Assembly (NCBI GenBank): GCA_036867785.1 | Contig: CP145417.1 | Coordinates: 1,240,001 to 1,304,000, forward strand | Direction of reading: 5' to 3' | Length of the DNA: 64,000 nucleotides | DNA from: Plasmodiophora brassicae | Taxonomy: Eukaryota > Endomyxa: Phytomyxea > Phytomyxea > Plasmodiophorida | Part shown: piece after piece, positions 30,906 through 41,514 of the stretch | Layout: the number at the start of each line of letters is the position of its first letter | Numbering within the stretch: the first letter of the stretch is position 1 | Made by a program: the position numbers and the translations under genes | Notes under the pieces: generated by a model | Seen by the model: the letters and a program-made list of their open reading frames with translations, nothing else | Told to the model about the DNA's origin: nothing | The model's database searches: none

Positions 30906-30929
30906 GCGCACGCGTTGCCGCTCCTGGGC

Positions 30930-31085
30930 ACCGCGCGTTGTGGACGACGTACCTCTTCACGAACTTGCCAAAGTACGACGAACCATTGTACCCGACGATG
31001 CCAACAGTGACCGGCACGGTGTCCAGCCAGCGGCCACCGTCTCCGGGGCGCCAGCCTCGTTGTCATCGACGATCAGACCAGCGGA
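30930..31085 (-). pseudogene. fragment of the 5' end of a LicD/fukutin-like gene
   Basis: Over about 150 bp this matches the signal-anchor region of the copy at 33.3-34.2 kb, including the shared CACGAACTTGCCAAAGTACG / CGCGAACTTGCCAAAGTACG block and the CGCAGGAGACGAAACTG flank. No open frame survives. Confidence 0.7.
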
Positions 31086-31174
31086 CACCGCAGGAGACGA
31101 AACTGTGGGACGATCGGGGATGGCAGCGGACCCACGGAAAACGGTTGGTTTTGCTTACACAGTGGAGCCTCGCG

Positions 31175-31342
31175 TACGAATGCAGGCCCGCACACCCAGC
31201 TGAGCAGCGTCGATTTCTGCGTGACGCACGCGCGGGCCCCCGCAACCACCTGGTGAATCCGGGCGCCGTCCCAGAGCGTGATGGTGGGGTCCCAGGAGCA
31301 GATGGTCACGCGCGACGGCTCCGCCACTGCACGTCCCTGACA
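31175..31342 (-). pseudogene. fragment of the 3' end and 3' flank of PRP17/CDC40
   Basis: The minus strand encodes AEPSRVTICSWDPTITLWDG, matching VEPSRVATCSWDSTITLWDG of the intact gene. The flank TACGAATGCAGGCCCGCACA is shared with the sequence after the intact gene's stop. Same orientation as the gene, truncated at both ends. Confidence 0.85.
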
Positions 31343-31345
31343 AAC

Positions 31346-31520
31346 TGGTCCCGCTGATCGCGTTTGCCGACCACCAGAAGTCGGCGCTGCTCGGCCGCGA
31401 TCCCATACTGATCACCGTATGGGACCTCATGCCGGCACCACCGTTCGCCGTCGAGGCCAGCAGGCAGGCGCAATGCAGTCACATCGTCATGACTGAGTGC
31501 TCTAGCGACATCACCGACCG
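31346..31520 (-). pseudogene. fragment of the kinase-core exon of the PX-ankyrin lipid kinase
   Basis: It follows 29880-30030 of the lipid-kinase gene, including GGGACCTCATGCCGGC, CAGGCAGGCGC and GAGTGCTCTAGCGACATC. Same orientation as the gene, no intact frame. It abuts the PRP17 fragment directly. Confidence 0.8.
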
Positions 31521-31700
31521 TCCGAAATCAACCTCAACCACAGCTGATCGGCCTCGGTGAACCAGCAAACAAACACGCTGCACGAGAGGTCGTTTGGAGG
31601 ATATCCCGGTGACGCCGTCGTTAATTCCGCTTCGAACGTCGGTCATTTTCACCGGACATCCTCATTCTTTTCATTATGTATGCGACAATGCCATTTCGTA

Positions 31701-32614
31701 TTAATGATCCGGGATGGACCATCCGGAGCCGTACTCCTTCTCGAGGAAGGCAATGGCGTTTCGCGGGGCAGGAAAACTGGTGTTGAACACATTCAGGTAT
31801 GCGAGCGGGAACACGTCGTCGTGCCTCATATGTATGCGTCCGTCAAAGACAACGTCGCTCGATGGGCCGCCCGTCTGGTCGTACGACCACGTGTAGATGT
31901 CGACGTACGGCGACCGGCCAAGGTAGTGACCGTCAACTCTGCCGAGTGGCGAAAACAGCTTCTTGGCCAACGGGTGGTGCAGCCCAACACAGACCGACGC
32001 CATGTTAAACCTGGGAAACAGGACGTACCCGCGGTACCACAGCGCTTCCGCCAATTGCCGATAGTCGTTCGCGACGATGCAGGCGTCTAGCGGTGATTTA
32101 GCGTATAGGCGGATGTGACAACGTTTGATGGTCGTTGACCTGCGTCCTGCGTGTAGGGAATGATGGACTGGTTGCGCTGGGCGCCCAGTAGCGTGCCGTA
32201 CGTTATGACGGTCGGCAAACCCAGCAGCGTGTTGGCGATGTGGACCACTTCCGTCAACATCATATGCAGGACGGCGCTGTTGCAGGGCGTTTCGCCCTCT
32301 GCGATCGCCAGCAACGTCTGCATGGGCCCTTCGCCAATGCCGCAACGTGCGACATCTATCGGCAGGCATCGTTTCCAGCCCGACGTCTCGTCCATGAGCC
32401 CGGGAAACCGATCGGGTACAGCGTCCCACGTCGCCAGGAAGTCGTTATCGCTCAGGGTCGCGTTGAAAGCCGTCGCGGGCACCACGAACTTGTTGAACGT
32501 CTTCTCGGTCACCTCGACTTGCGAAAAAGTCAACCTGGGCACGCCGAAAATGATCGCTGCGCTACTCAGGCACATCGCCGCCAGCAGCGGCAACCATCTC
32601 GGGAGTATCGACAT
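31701..32614 (-). CDS. LicD/fukutin-like protein, copy A
   Basis: Two exons (32614-32140 and 32086-31701, joined G|AC) give 286 residues. MSILPRWLPLLAAMCLSSAA is a signal anchor. The core LPTVITYGTLLGAQR with IIPYTQDADACIVANDY is the nucleotidyltransferase-like LicD/FKRP signature (GTLLGAxR...DxDxD type). The C-terminal end EKEYGSGWSIPDH resembles the YGxxW...P end of that family. Known relatives move phosphocholine or ribitol-phosphate onto surface glycans in the Golgi; the donor here is unknown. A type II Golgi membrane protein is likely. The 3' flank is shared with copies B and C. Confidence 0.78.
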
Positions 32615-33090
32615 CGACCTCGACAATATTTCAGTTGGCGGCCATCGCGGGATGCCGAAAGTGATCCGGTGAAGTCGTAATCCCTCGGAAATCGCCAAAG
32701 GTAATAGGCCTGCGCCACTGCCAGGCCGATCAAACAGTCGTTCTTGTCGTGCCCAGCGCATAGTCACCAATCGCGTGCCTAAGATGATCGCGTGCCGCAT
32801 GGCCACACGACCTTATATCCACTCGACAACACGGAGGCACGTGTCTTCCCCACGTCCAGCTCCTGCGCATGCATTGTCACTGAATTAAACAGACCACGTT
32901 TAACATGCACTGCAGCTAGCTAGCAGGGCAAATTCAGGCTGTGTAGGACACGTCAGTTCTGTAAGATAAACGGCCTTAGGTCATCGGATCCGAGACCAAG
33001 GCGGCACCTGCGCGCGCTTGAGGGTTCCTTAGTGAAATAGACAAAGCTAGACGACGCCCGACGCAACGGAGCTTCTCCCGTGAGATGTTT

Positions 33091-33162
33091 TGTAGACCGG
33101 ACCGCCCAACTAGGCCACGAGAGCAGCTGCTCTCGTGGCCTAGTTGGGGGGTCCGGTCTACA
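33091..33162. repeat. 72-bp palindrome, 36-bp arms without spacer
   Basis: Arm 1 starts TGTAGACCGGACCGCCCAAC and ends GAGCAG; arm 2 is its reverse complement except for one mismatch. The centre is GAGCAGCTGCTC. It lies between LicD copies A and B. Confidence 0.95.
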
Positions 33163-33278
33163 ATGCTGCGCATGTACGGCCTGCAGCTCGCTCAACAAGT
33201 GTATCAGAACGCATGTCGAACATCGTGTCATTTGCAAGTCATGTGCATTTGAATATGTATACCATATGACGTCCCAGA

Positions 33279-34194
33279 TCAGTGATCCGGAATGGACCAG
33301 CTGGCGCCGTACACCTCCTCGAGGAAGGCAACGACGTTCCGCGGGGCCGGGTTAGGATAGCTGTTGTTGTACACCTTCAGGTTGCGAGCGGGAACACGTC
33401 GTCGTTGTGTTTCATGTTTACGTGGCCGTCAAAGACAACGTCGTTCGACGGGTCGCATGCAGCGTTGTACGTCCACGTGTAGATGTCGGCCTACGGCGGC
33501 CCAAAGAACGGCCCTTCAAGTCTGCGGTCTGGCGAAAACAGCTTATTGGCCAACGGGTGGTGCTGCCCAACGCAGACCGACGCCAGGTTCAGCCTGGTGA
33601 ACAGGGCGTACCCGCGGCGGCGCAGGGCGTACCCGCGTGGCCATAGCGCTTTCGCTATTTCCTAATAGTCGTTCGCAACCATGCAGACGTCTGGCTGTCG
33701 TTCAGCGCGCCCTGTAGCGTGCCGAACGATTTGTCGGTCGGCAAATCCAGCAGCGTGCTGGCGAAACGGGCGACTTCCGTCACCACCATATATATGCAGG
33801 ATGGCGCTGTTGCAGGGCGCTTCGCTGTCCGCCAGCGCCAGCGACGACTGCATGGGCCCTTCGCCTGTGGCGCACCGTCTGACCACCATCGGGAGACACA
33901 GCCCCCAGCCCGATCCGATCCCTCGTCGAAAAGGCCGGAGAACACATTGGGTATGGCGTCCCACATCGCCAGGGACTCGTTATCGCCCGGCGTCGCGTTC
34001 AAAGCCGTCGCATCTACGGCACACGTGCCGCGGCTGCTCCTGGGCGCCTCGTTGTCGACGACGTACGTCTCCGCGAACTTGCCAAAGTACGGCGATCCGC
34101 CGTGCCCGACGACGCCAACAGTGACCGCCACAGTGCTCAGGCATATCGCCGCCAGCGCCCAACGTCTCAGGGACGATGTCGACCTTGTCGTCAT
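33279..34194 (-). pseudogene. LicD/fukutin-like copy B, broken
   Basis: Same layout as copies A and C: a signal anchor with RRWALAAICLSTVAVTVG, then NESLAMWDAIPNVFSGLFDE. The frame shifts after that point, and the central GTLLGA region (here GTLQGA) has lost codons, including those around the expected splice site. A short internal duplication (GCGTACCCGCG) near 33610 breaks the last exon. It is closer to copy C than to A by eye. Confidence 0.8.
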
Positions 34195-34437
34195 CGGCGG
34201 TCACCGCAGGACGGCAGGAGACGAAACTGCTCGGGTGACCCGATCAGGCGAGTGGGACGGTCGCCGGGCTGGGGACGTCAGCGCTGCTATCATCTGTCGA
34301 GATGTCTTCTTTTGCACAGGGCGATACCGAAGTTGTGATTATGGAAGAACGTGGCGATATGATCCGACTTCTGATGAAGTACCCTTTCGAGTCGGAGTTG
34401 GAGCGGTGGATGACTCATCGTACCCGGCGCTGTAGTA

Positions 34438-34590
34438 TTGCATCGGGTACCCGTACCCGTACCCACCCGCTTACCCACCCGTACCCGTCGGGTTTGGGCA
34501 GGGTTCGGGTAACGGAAATTATGAGACGGGCGGGTACGGGCGGGTAGGCGCCAAACATTATGGCATACGGGTGGGTACGGGTGGGCGCCG
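34438..34590. repeat. GTACCC / GGGTAC-rich simple repeat, partly palindromic
   Basis: Runs of CCCGTACCCGTACCCACCCG are followed by complementary GGGCGGGTACGGGCGGG and GGGTGGGTACGGGTGGG. The two halves can pair. No coding sense. Confidence 0.8.
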
Positions 34591-35344
34591 TCCTATGGTG
34601 AGGGCGTATCCCCAGGTCATCCCGGCGCCTTGCAATCTCGGTTTTGATCACTATGAGCAGTCAAAATATTCAGTAACAGTCGTATTTACATGAGAATACA
34701 CGCTTACTCAGATACGTATGGTTATAGGAGTATTGGTCGACATCCTGTTCACTGAGATCACCGCGATGTCTCAGCCAGTCCTTTAAATCGTTATGGATTT
34801 TCATCGTTGTGGGCTTTTCTGCCCGCCCACCGTCTTAATGTATGCGTCACCGTAATAGCTATACATCCACGGTTTCGTCAGATAGTACAGTGTCAGACAA
34901 AACCATGATTGACATACGCGGCGCATAACGCTTTCATCTCGTTCCGAATCGCCTTTCGCTGGGGCGTCATTGCCGCCCTAACGTTCTCTTGGGCCTAATA
35001 CGCCGCAATCGGCCCCTGTGGTAAGGGCCGATTCCTCCTGCTCGCAAGCGGGTCCAGAGGTGCGCCAGGACTGGGCGACGTTGCCAGTTCATTCTCTGCA
35101 ACATCTTCCCGTGATTGCCTGTGTTCGTATGCCAACAGTCAGATACCTGGCAAGAAGGTCGACGCACTTGTACAACCTCGACGCTGCTCGTCTTCGTCGC
35201 ACCATCTCGAGCTACACTGAGCCTCCGGTAGCCCATTCGTATCCCCATCAGCGCACTCCGTGGGCAGGCGGAAGAATGTGTCACCAATGTGTCCACTGAT
35301 GTAGCCGATTTGTAGCTCCCCCGCAGAATTGTAGCCCCGCTGTA
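34591..35344. other. gene-free stretch, lower GC
   Basis: No gene seen; the base composition is visibly less GC rich than the flanks. It separates the simple repeat from the inverted lipid-kinase copy. Confidence 0.5.
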
Positions 35345-36048
35345 GCCGATATGCTGCCTGTACGTGGATGTCGACTTCGACAGCGAGCCGATGAGATGGA
35401 TGGGGGCGCTCCGGTAATTCTCGCAAGGCTACGCTTGCGGGCCTGCAGGGCTGATGTCCTGTACGATGCGCAGGTTGACGGTCGAAGCCATCAAGAAGTT
35501 CATCAGGGGCGACACGCGTGCGCCTGCGATATCCGGTACCGCGGTCACGACAGGCCGGATCAGTGGGCCAGCGTCGACGGGCCGTTCAATCTGCTCGTCG
35601 CCAGCAACCTGTCGCATCTGGCGCCGGACATGAACCTGGTTCCGGATGCCAAGGTGATCGTCGACGACTGCCACATCGTTCCCGTTGTTTCTAATATGAC
35701 CGTTCGTGTCGCAACAGATCGATGACGGGTTTGTGCATCTTGGCGTCGGGCGCGGGCTGACCAGGACGGCGATGCTGGGGATGTTAGCGTTCGAGGTCGA
35801 ACATGGCAGGCACGTCGCGAGGTCAGCACTGGGCGCCATCTGGGGAGCGTTCACTGGCCGCGTTTACCGTCTATGATCGTAGAGACGGTTTGTCCCTGCA
35901 GGCGTGCTCGGAAATCGAGCTGATACCAATGAGACGGTCGCTGTGTGACATCGACGGCGAGAGGTACGCCTTCGGCAGCGTGCGCTGCTTAGCGCGACCG
36001 GGTGCTGCCCAGCTGATCCTCGGTCACCAAGCACATAAACCCTTATAA
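35345..36048 (+). pseudogene. partial inverted copy of the lipid-kinase C-terminal half
   Basis: Starting at the exon with DVDFDSEPMRWMGALR it follows the accessory domain of the gene at 28.5-30.6 kb: LTVEAIKKFIRGDTRACDI, DQWASVDGPFNLLVASNLSH, DDGFVHLGVGRGLTRTAML, CDIDGERYAFGSV, and a stop in the same place. Intron positions are kept, so it came from genomic DNA and not from mRNA. It lacks the PX, ankyrin and catalytic parts, so it is almost certainly non-functional. Confidence 0.85.
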
Positions 36049-36181
36049 TGGGTACTGCCTTCCTGGACAGCGTCGGTGTCCTGCAAGAGATCGCCTGGAG
36101 GATACCCCGGTGGCCTCGGTCCTTCTCACCGGACATCGTGAAGCGTATGCTGATTTATGTATACGGCAATGCCATCCTGGA

Positions 36182-37119
36182 TCAGTGATCCGGGACGGGC
36201 CAGCTGGCGCCATACACCTCCTCGAGGAAGGCAACGGCGTTCCGCGGGGCAGGGAAGCTGCTGTTGTACACCTTCAGGTTTGCGAGCGGGAACACGTCGT
36301 CGTGCTTCATGTTTACGTGGCCGTCAAAGACGACGTCGTTCGACGGGTCGCACGTCTCGTTGTACGACCACGTGTAGATGTCGACGTACGGTGGCCCAAA
36401 GTACGGCCCATCAAGTCGGCCCTGTGGGGAAAACAGTTTCTTGGCCAACGGGTGGTGCTGCCCAACGCAGACCGACGCCATGTTCAGCCTGGTGAAGAGG
36501 GCGTACCCGCGTCGCCATAGCGCTTCCGCCAACTGCTTGTAGTCGTTCGCAACCATGCAGACGTCTAGCGGCTGGTCAGCGTATAGGCGGAGGAGCCAGT
36601 GTCACATCGTTGCTGACCTGCGTCCTGCGTGTAGGGGATGATGGCCTGGTCGCGCTTGGCGCCCAGTAGCGTGCCGAACGATATGACGGTCGGCAAATCC
36701 AGCAGCGTGTTGGCGATCCGGATCACTTCCGTCACCACCATATGCAGGACGGCGCTGTTGCAGGGTGCTTCGCCGTCCGCCAGCGCCAGCAACGACTGCA
36801 TGGGCCCCTCGCCAGTGCCGCACCCCCTGACCACCATCGGGAGACATAGTCCCCAGCCCGAGCCCTCGTCGTACAGGCCGGGGAACTCATCGGGTATGGC
36901 GTCCCACGTCGCCAGGAACTCGTTATCGCTGGGCGCCGCATTCAGGGTCGCGGTATCGACGGCACAAGTCTTCCCGCTGCGGGGCACCTCGTCGACGTCG
37001 AACGTCTCCACGAACTTGTACGGCGAACCACCGAACCCGACCACGCCGACAGTGACCGCCACGGCACTCAGGCCCATCGCGGCCAGCGGCCACCATCCCG
37101 GGGACCTCGACCTCGCCAT
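36182..37119 (-). CDS. LicD/fukutin-like protein, copy C
   Basis: Two exons (37119-36618 and 36564-36182, joined G|AC as in copy A) give 294 residues. N-terminal signal anchor WWPLAAMGLSAVAVTVGVVG; core LPTVISFGTLLGAKR and IIPYTQDADVCMVANDY; end EEVYGASWPVPDH. The conserved DxD of TQDAD would hold a metal and nucleotide in this fold. Together with A and B it forms a local family on one strand. Its 5' flank runs into an inverted PRP17 fragment, so its promoter may be recent. Confidence 0.8.
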
Positions 37120-37144
37120 CGACGACCGAACCGGAGGTCACCAC

Positions 37145-37245
37145 TGCAGGAGACCGCTCTGCACCGAGTTCCACCCGTGCGACAACAAGCAGCAGGAGTC
37201 CCTGGTCGGGCAGAGCGGACCCGTTCCGCTCAACTGGGGCGGGTA
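37145..37245 (+). pseudogene. short inverted fragment of PRP17/CDC40
   Basis: The plus strand reads TEFHPCDNKQQESLVGQSG, matching AEFHPWDSKQHEFLVGQSD of the intact gene, and then degenerates. It lies between LicD copy C and the intact gene. Confidence 0.8.
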
Positions 37246-37363
37246 AGGCATCCGTCACTGCCGGTGGTGGCTACCCGCTGACACGTTTCATGTATCGTAT
37301 GCCGGGTGCCGCCGCAAAACCACTTCCTACGAATGCAGGCCCGCACATCTTGCGCAGCCCCAC

Positions 37364-39261
37364 CTATTTATTCTTGGCGCCGTCCCAGAGCGTGATGGTG
37401 GAGTCCCAGGAGCAGGTCGCCACGCGCGACGGCTCCACCGGGTGCCACTGCACGTCCATGACGATCTGGTCCTTCGCGTTCGTCTGGATGCGCTCGAGGA
37501 CGCGCGTCGTCTTGAAGTCCCAGAAGAAGGTACGCCCGCTGCCGTCGCCGCTGCACAGCCAGCGGCCGTCGGGCGAGAAGGCCATCCCGGCGGCGTACCC
37601 GGCGACCTGGTGCCCGGTGAAGCACTTCTTCCGGTTCAGCTTGAACCGGTCCTTGACGGACACGATCAGGATCTGGTTGTCCATCGACTGGGCGGCGAAG
37701 AACGCGTTCGACGGGTGCATGACCAGGACGGGCATCGAGTGGAGCTCGGGTTCGGCGATGTGCTTGATGACGACCGGGATGCCGTACTCCCAGATCAGCA
37801 TCTTCTTGTCGTCCGCCGTCGACACAAACCGCCTGCCTTCGTCGACGAACAGGATGGCGTTCACGGCGCCCAGGTGCTCGTCATACGTCTGCGCGGGGAC
37901 CGTGTCGCTCGCCCTGGGGCAGCACACCACCGACGCTCATCAGTGTGACCCATGGCGGACGCATCGTCGCCGAGCGGCGCACGTACCGGCAGTCCCACTG
38001 GATGATCTTCTTGTCGCTCTGCCCGACCAGGAACTCGTGCTGCTTGCTGTCCCACGGGTGGAACTCGGCGCAGAACGGCGTCTTGCCGAGCGTGAATCGC
38101 TGCAGGCACTGGCCGGTCTCGGTGTCCCACAGCTTGACGTAGCCGTCGTAGCTGGTCGACAGGAACCGGTCGCCCCTGTTGTTGAACGACACCTTGCGGA
38201 CGGGCTTCGAGTGCCCCAGGAACGTGCGCAGCGGGCGCCGCTCGTTGTACACGTCCCACAGCTTGACCTTGTGGTCCATGCTGGCCGACAGCAGCAGGTG
38301 GCCCGAGAACGGGATGAACCGGATGCAATTGACGCCCTTGGAGTGCCCCGAGTACGTGTGGATCTTCTTCTCCGGGATGTACGACACGGGCGTCGGCGAC
38401 GGCTTCAACCCGGACGGCCGCCACATGTACGTCCGGCCCTGGTAGTCGTACGGCGACGACGCGCCGTGCAGGATCGTGCGCTCCTGGCCCTTCTCGACCT
38501 CGGGTTCGTCGGCGACGACGCCGCCGCCCGACGAGTCTGTCGCCGGGCGATCGGCCTCCTCAGCGGGTTCGTCGGCCTCGCTCTGCGCAGGAGCAGGGGC
38601 GTCAGCGACGACGTTCGCCGGGCAACCCGCGGGCGTGTTACCTCGTCGTCGCCGTCGGCCACCTTCTGCGCCTCCTGGTCTGTTGGCGCCCATGGCGACG
38701 TGAACTTGCCGGGCCTCCCCGCCTTCCGCTTCCTGCCTCGCTGCGTGCACACAGCGTTACACACAATGGGGAGACGGGGCCGGGGCGATCGTACCCGGCG
38801 CGGTTGCAGGGCGGCATGGTACTCCTCGTCGAACTGCACGTCGCTGATGTGCGCCTGCAGGAACGTGTGAGACAAGCGCTATCGGCAATGGCAAACGCGC
38901 GCGCGCGTTACGCTCTCGACGTAGCCGGTCAGCGTGTTCCGGACGGCGGATCGCGGTTCCGCCGACCCCGTTAGCGGGTGCTCGGGCCCGTACTGCGTTG
39001 CAAACCGGGGGGCGTTAGAGTGGATGACGCTGGGCGCGCCCCTCGTGGACGTACCGTCGGCGCGTACATCAGGTCGGCCTCGACGTTGTACTCGACGCGG
39101 CGCGCCGTGGCCGGCACCAGGCCGACGACGGCCCGGTCGACCTGCGCCGGGATCTCGCGGGACACCGACATGGTCGTCGTCGTCGCCCTCGGCAGGTCGG
39201 CCGGCGGCGCCGCGCCGTCCCCATCGCTGCTGTCGCTCGCGTACGACCCCGACACGATCAT
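37364..39261 (-). CDS. CDC40: pre-mRNA splicing factor PRP17/CDC40, WD-repeat protein
   Basis: The N-terminal exon carries MIVSGSYASDSSDGDG and VEYNVEADLMYAP, the PRP17 counterpart of human VQYNPTYETMFAP. Following exons give NTLTGYVE-like sequence and ISDVQFDEEYHAAL. The main exon holds RTILHGASSPYDYQGRTYM and SYIPEKKIHTYSGHSKGVN followed by WD repeats (ASMDHKVKLWDVY, LGHSKPVRKVSFNNRGDRFL, FHPWDSKQHEFLVGQSDKKI). After an intron near 37900 come QTYDEHLGAVNAILF and the last repeats, ending ITLWDGAKNK. PRP17 acts in the second step of splicing in the spliceosome C complex. Fragments of this gene are scattered at 28.1, 31.2 and 37.2 kb. The N-terminal exon borders are approximate. Confidence 0.9.
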
Positions 39262-39379
39262 GGTGGTCGGCGGCGCCAGTCGGGAGCTACACCCGCCTCC
39301 ACGGACTGCGTAAGACACGACGCCAACAAGGCCGACCTTCGTCGGCGACAACGGCACTTGGCATGATCGTCTGCCCGTT

Positions 39380-40069
39380 TTATGTAGACGGATGCGGAGG
39401 TTGCCCCGCGTGCCGCATCTGGTCGATGGCCGCGGAGATGGCGGCGAGCGCCGCCTCCTGCTCGTCGTGCATGCGGGCGACCTCGCGTTCGAGGAACGCG
39501 AACCGCGCCTCGACGCTGGCCTTGTCGGCGCGTGCCTGCCGCTCCTGGTCGGCCTTGGCCGCCTCCGCGCTTCGCGAGCTCCGGTAGATCTCGAACGTGA
39601 TGACGATGCCCGCGACGGCGAAGATCATGTACTCCGAGATCACATCTGGATCGTTTTTAACGGAAGCGACGTCGTGGAAACGGCACGGCACGGGGTTCGT
39701 TACCTGCACCCAGTTCCAGTGCTTTGGCCTCTTCGATCGGTTTAACGTTCTTGACTCGATGCCCTAAGAGACGAGCCTGCCGGCCAGCGCGGGGCTGTCA
39801 GGCGCCACATCGTTCCGCGAGAGATGGAGGGTGACCTGGAATTTGTACTGCTGCCTGTGGTGCCACTGCCCGTACCGCACGAAGACGCTTCTCCAGAACG
39901 GGCTCTGCTGCGACTGCGACACGAACGTCTACAAGGCCCGCGCGTGTGAGATGCAGGGCACGCAGCCACGGGCAGGGTACGCGTCGAACGCAACCTTGGA
40001 CACGGGTTTCGCCAGCGTCCGGATGGCCAGCGCGCCGATCTTGGCCGCAATGCCACCCAGCGCCACCAT
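39380..40069 (-). CDS. OPA3: OPA3-like mitochondrial protein
   Basis: Four exons (40069-39995, 39928-39836, 39794-39704, 39645-39380) give 174 residues, close to human OPA3 (179). The start MVALGGIAAKIGALAIRTLA matches the OPA3 opening, then RLLGHRVKNVKPIEEAKALE matches the conserved central segment. A hydrophobic helix SEYMIFAVAGIVITFEIYRS and a long Glu/Ala-rich coiled coil follow as expected. OPA3 proteins sit at mitochondrial membranes and affect mitochondrial shape. The third exon may start at the first or second of two AG acceptors; both keep the frame. It shares a short upstream region with the divergent gene at 40315. Confidence 0.85.
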
Positions 40070-40314
40070 CGACCACGCCCCTCGTCCTGCTGTCGATTGA
40101 CAGTTTGACCGCGTCCGCCATCGACTCGCATTGGCGCGACCGGCCCCAAAAAAGAGGCACACACACTGCGCTCCAGAGGAGCAACCCCGAACAGAACACG
40201 CTAAGACGATGTCCCTTCTGATTCCCTGAGGAACGGAACAAGGGTTGTCGCGAAGCACGCACGCCCCTACCTTTGAAACCTGTGCGGAATCCTCCGTTTT
40301 CGCGCGGAGAGACT

Positions 40315-40690
40315 ATGGCCATCAACCATCACAACGGTTGGCTGGCGCCCTCGGATTGCAATTACGCACATCGAGAACCCCTGGATATCTCGCTGGGTCG
40401 AGGCGGGTACAGTACGTACGACGAGGCAAGCGAAGGGTCAACACGGCCGGGGGGCGCGGTGGATGGAGCGCGACGGCGTGATGGCCGTCGTCATGCGCCT
40501 GTACCAGCGGTTGGATCACGGCCTGCTGTCCGCGGGCGAGTTCGTCCGGGAGCTCGAACGCCAAGGCGTCACGGTGACGTCGGCGCTGCTGGCTGCGCTG
40601 AGGAAGTCGACGTTGCCGACCTTCTCGAGCGTTGTCGTCGCCCTAGGCATCTCTGACTACGACCCCGATGTCATCCGACGCACGGGGCAG
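40315..40690 (+). CDS. unknown gene, 5' part; may extend to about 41470
   Basis: ATG at 40315 opens MAINHHNGWLAPSDCNYAHR and GRGGYSTYDEASEGS. Offset by one frame from 40454, RWMERDGVMAVVMRLYQRL with SAGEFVRELERQGV and FSSVVVALGI forms a clear helical domain. The two frames need an intron or a frame correction that I could not place. Open frames continue to about 41470 without a clear reading. The helix-loop pattern recalls small EF-hand-like modules of flagellar proteins, but I do not recognise the family. Confidence 0.45.
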
Positions 40691-41514
40691 ATGCCTTCGG
40701 AATCGGACGGCAAAGTTCGGCTACTGGGGAAACCCTCTCCCGATTCGTACCCTGCATGGCCGCCGCCGGACTCGTTGCATCCTCCTCAGCGTCTGCATCG
40801 CCGTCAGCAGCGTTGCCCTGCGTATGTCGAGAACAGCGCCGACCCGCCGCCTCGTCGACCGTGCTACGTGACGCCTGCCTGTCGATCGACCCTATTCGGG
40901 CCCATTGTGGAAGGACCAGCAGTAGAGGACCCTGCTGTCCTGAGACGTCCTAGACTGCGAGTATCAGCACCCGGACCGAATGACGAGCCGTCCCAGCAAG
41001 CCGGCCACACCAGAGCGCCTGGCGAACCCGGTTGGGTCCATCAGCATCGTGTTCCGGCCGCAGTGGAACCCCCTCGTTGGGCAACTGGCCTACGCGCGGT
41101 CGAAGATGGTGCAACGCTGCACGACCCGGCCGTGGTTCGGACAGCAGGTCTTCATCGTCGCCGGCGGCTTTTCATCGAGCACGACCCGACACAGCCCGGG
41201 CGGCCTCTACCGTACGTGATCAGCTCAACCGAGCTATCGTCGACGACAACCGATTGTGACGAACGGGTCCTGGCTGCAGGTTCGGGACGGAGCGCGATGT
41301 CGGGCCGCCGTCGTCGGCGAAGGTGGTCCCCACGTTCCCGACGCACTTCGAGGCTCTGCACGCGCGTCTACGCGCCCAGCAGCGACCGCCCGGTACCGCC
41401 TAATACAGTGCTGCTGCTGCTGGAGGCCGCCCTGGTCGAGAGATCCAGATCGTTGGGGCGATCCCGAAGGTAGATATTGTCGGCACACGAATCGGTTATT
41501 TGGCGTGTGCAACG

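Noticed and set aside
35345-36048. Second functional lipid kinase
   Set aside because: Only the accessory domain is present; the catalytic half is missing and no start exon is found.
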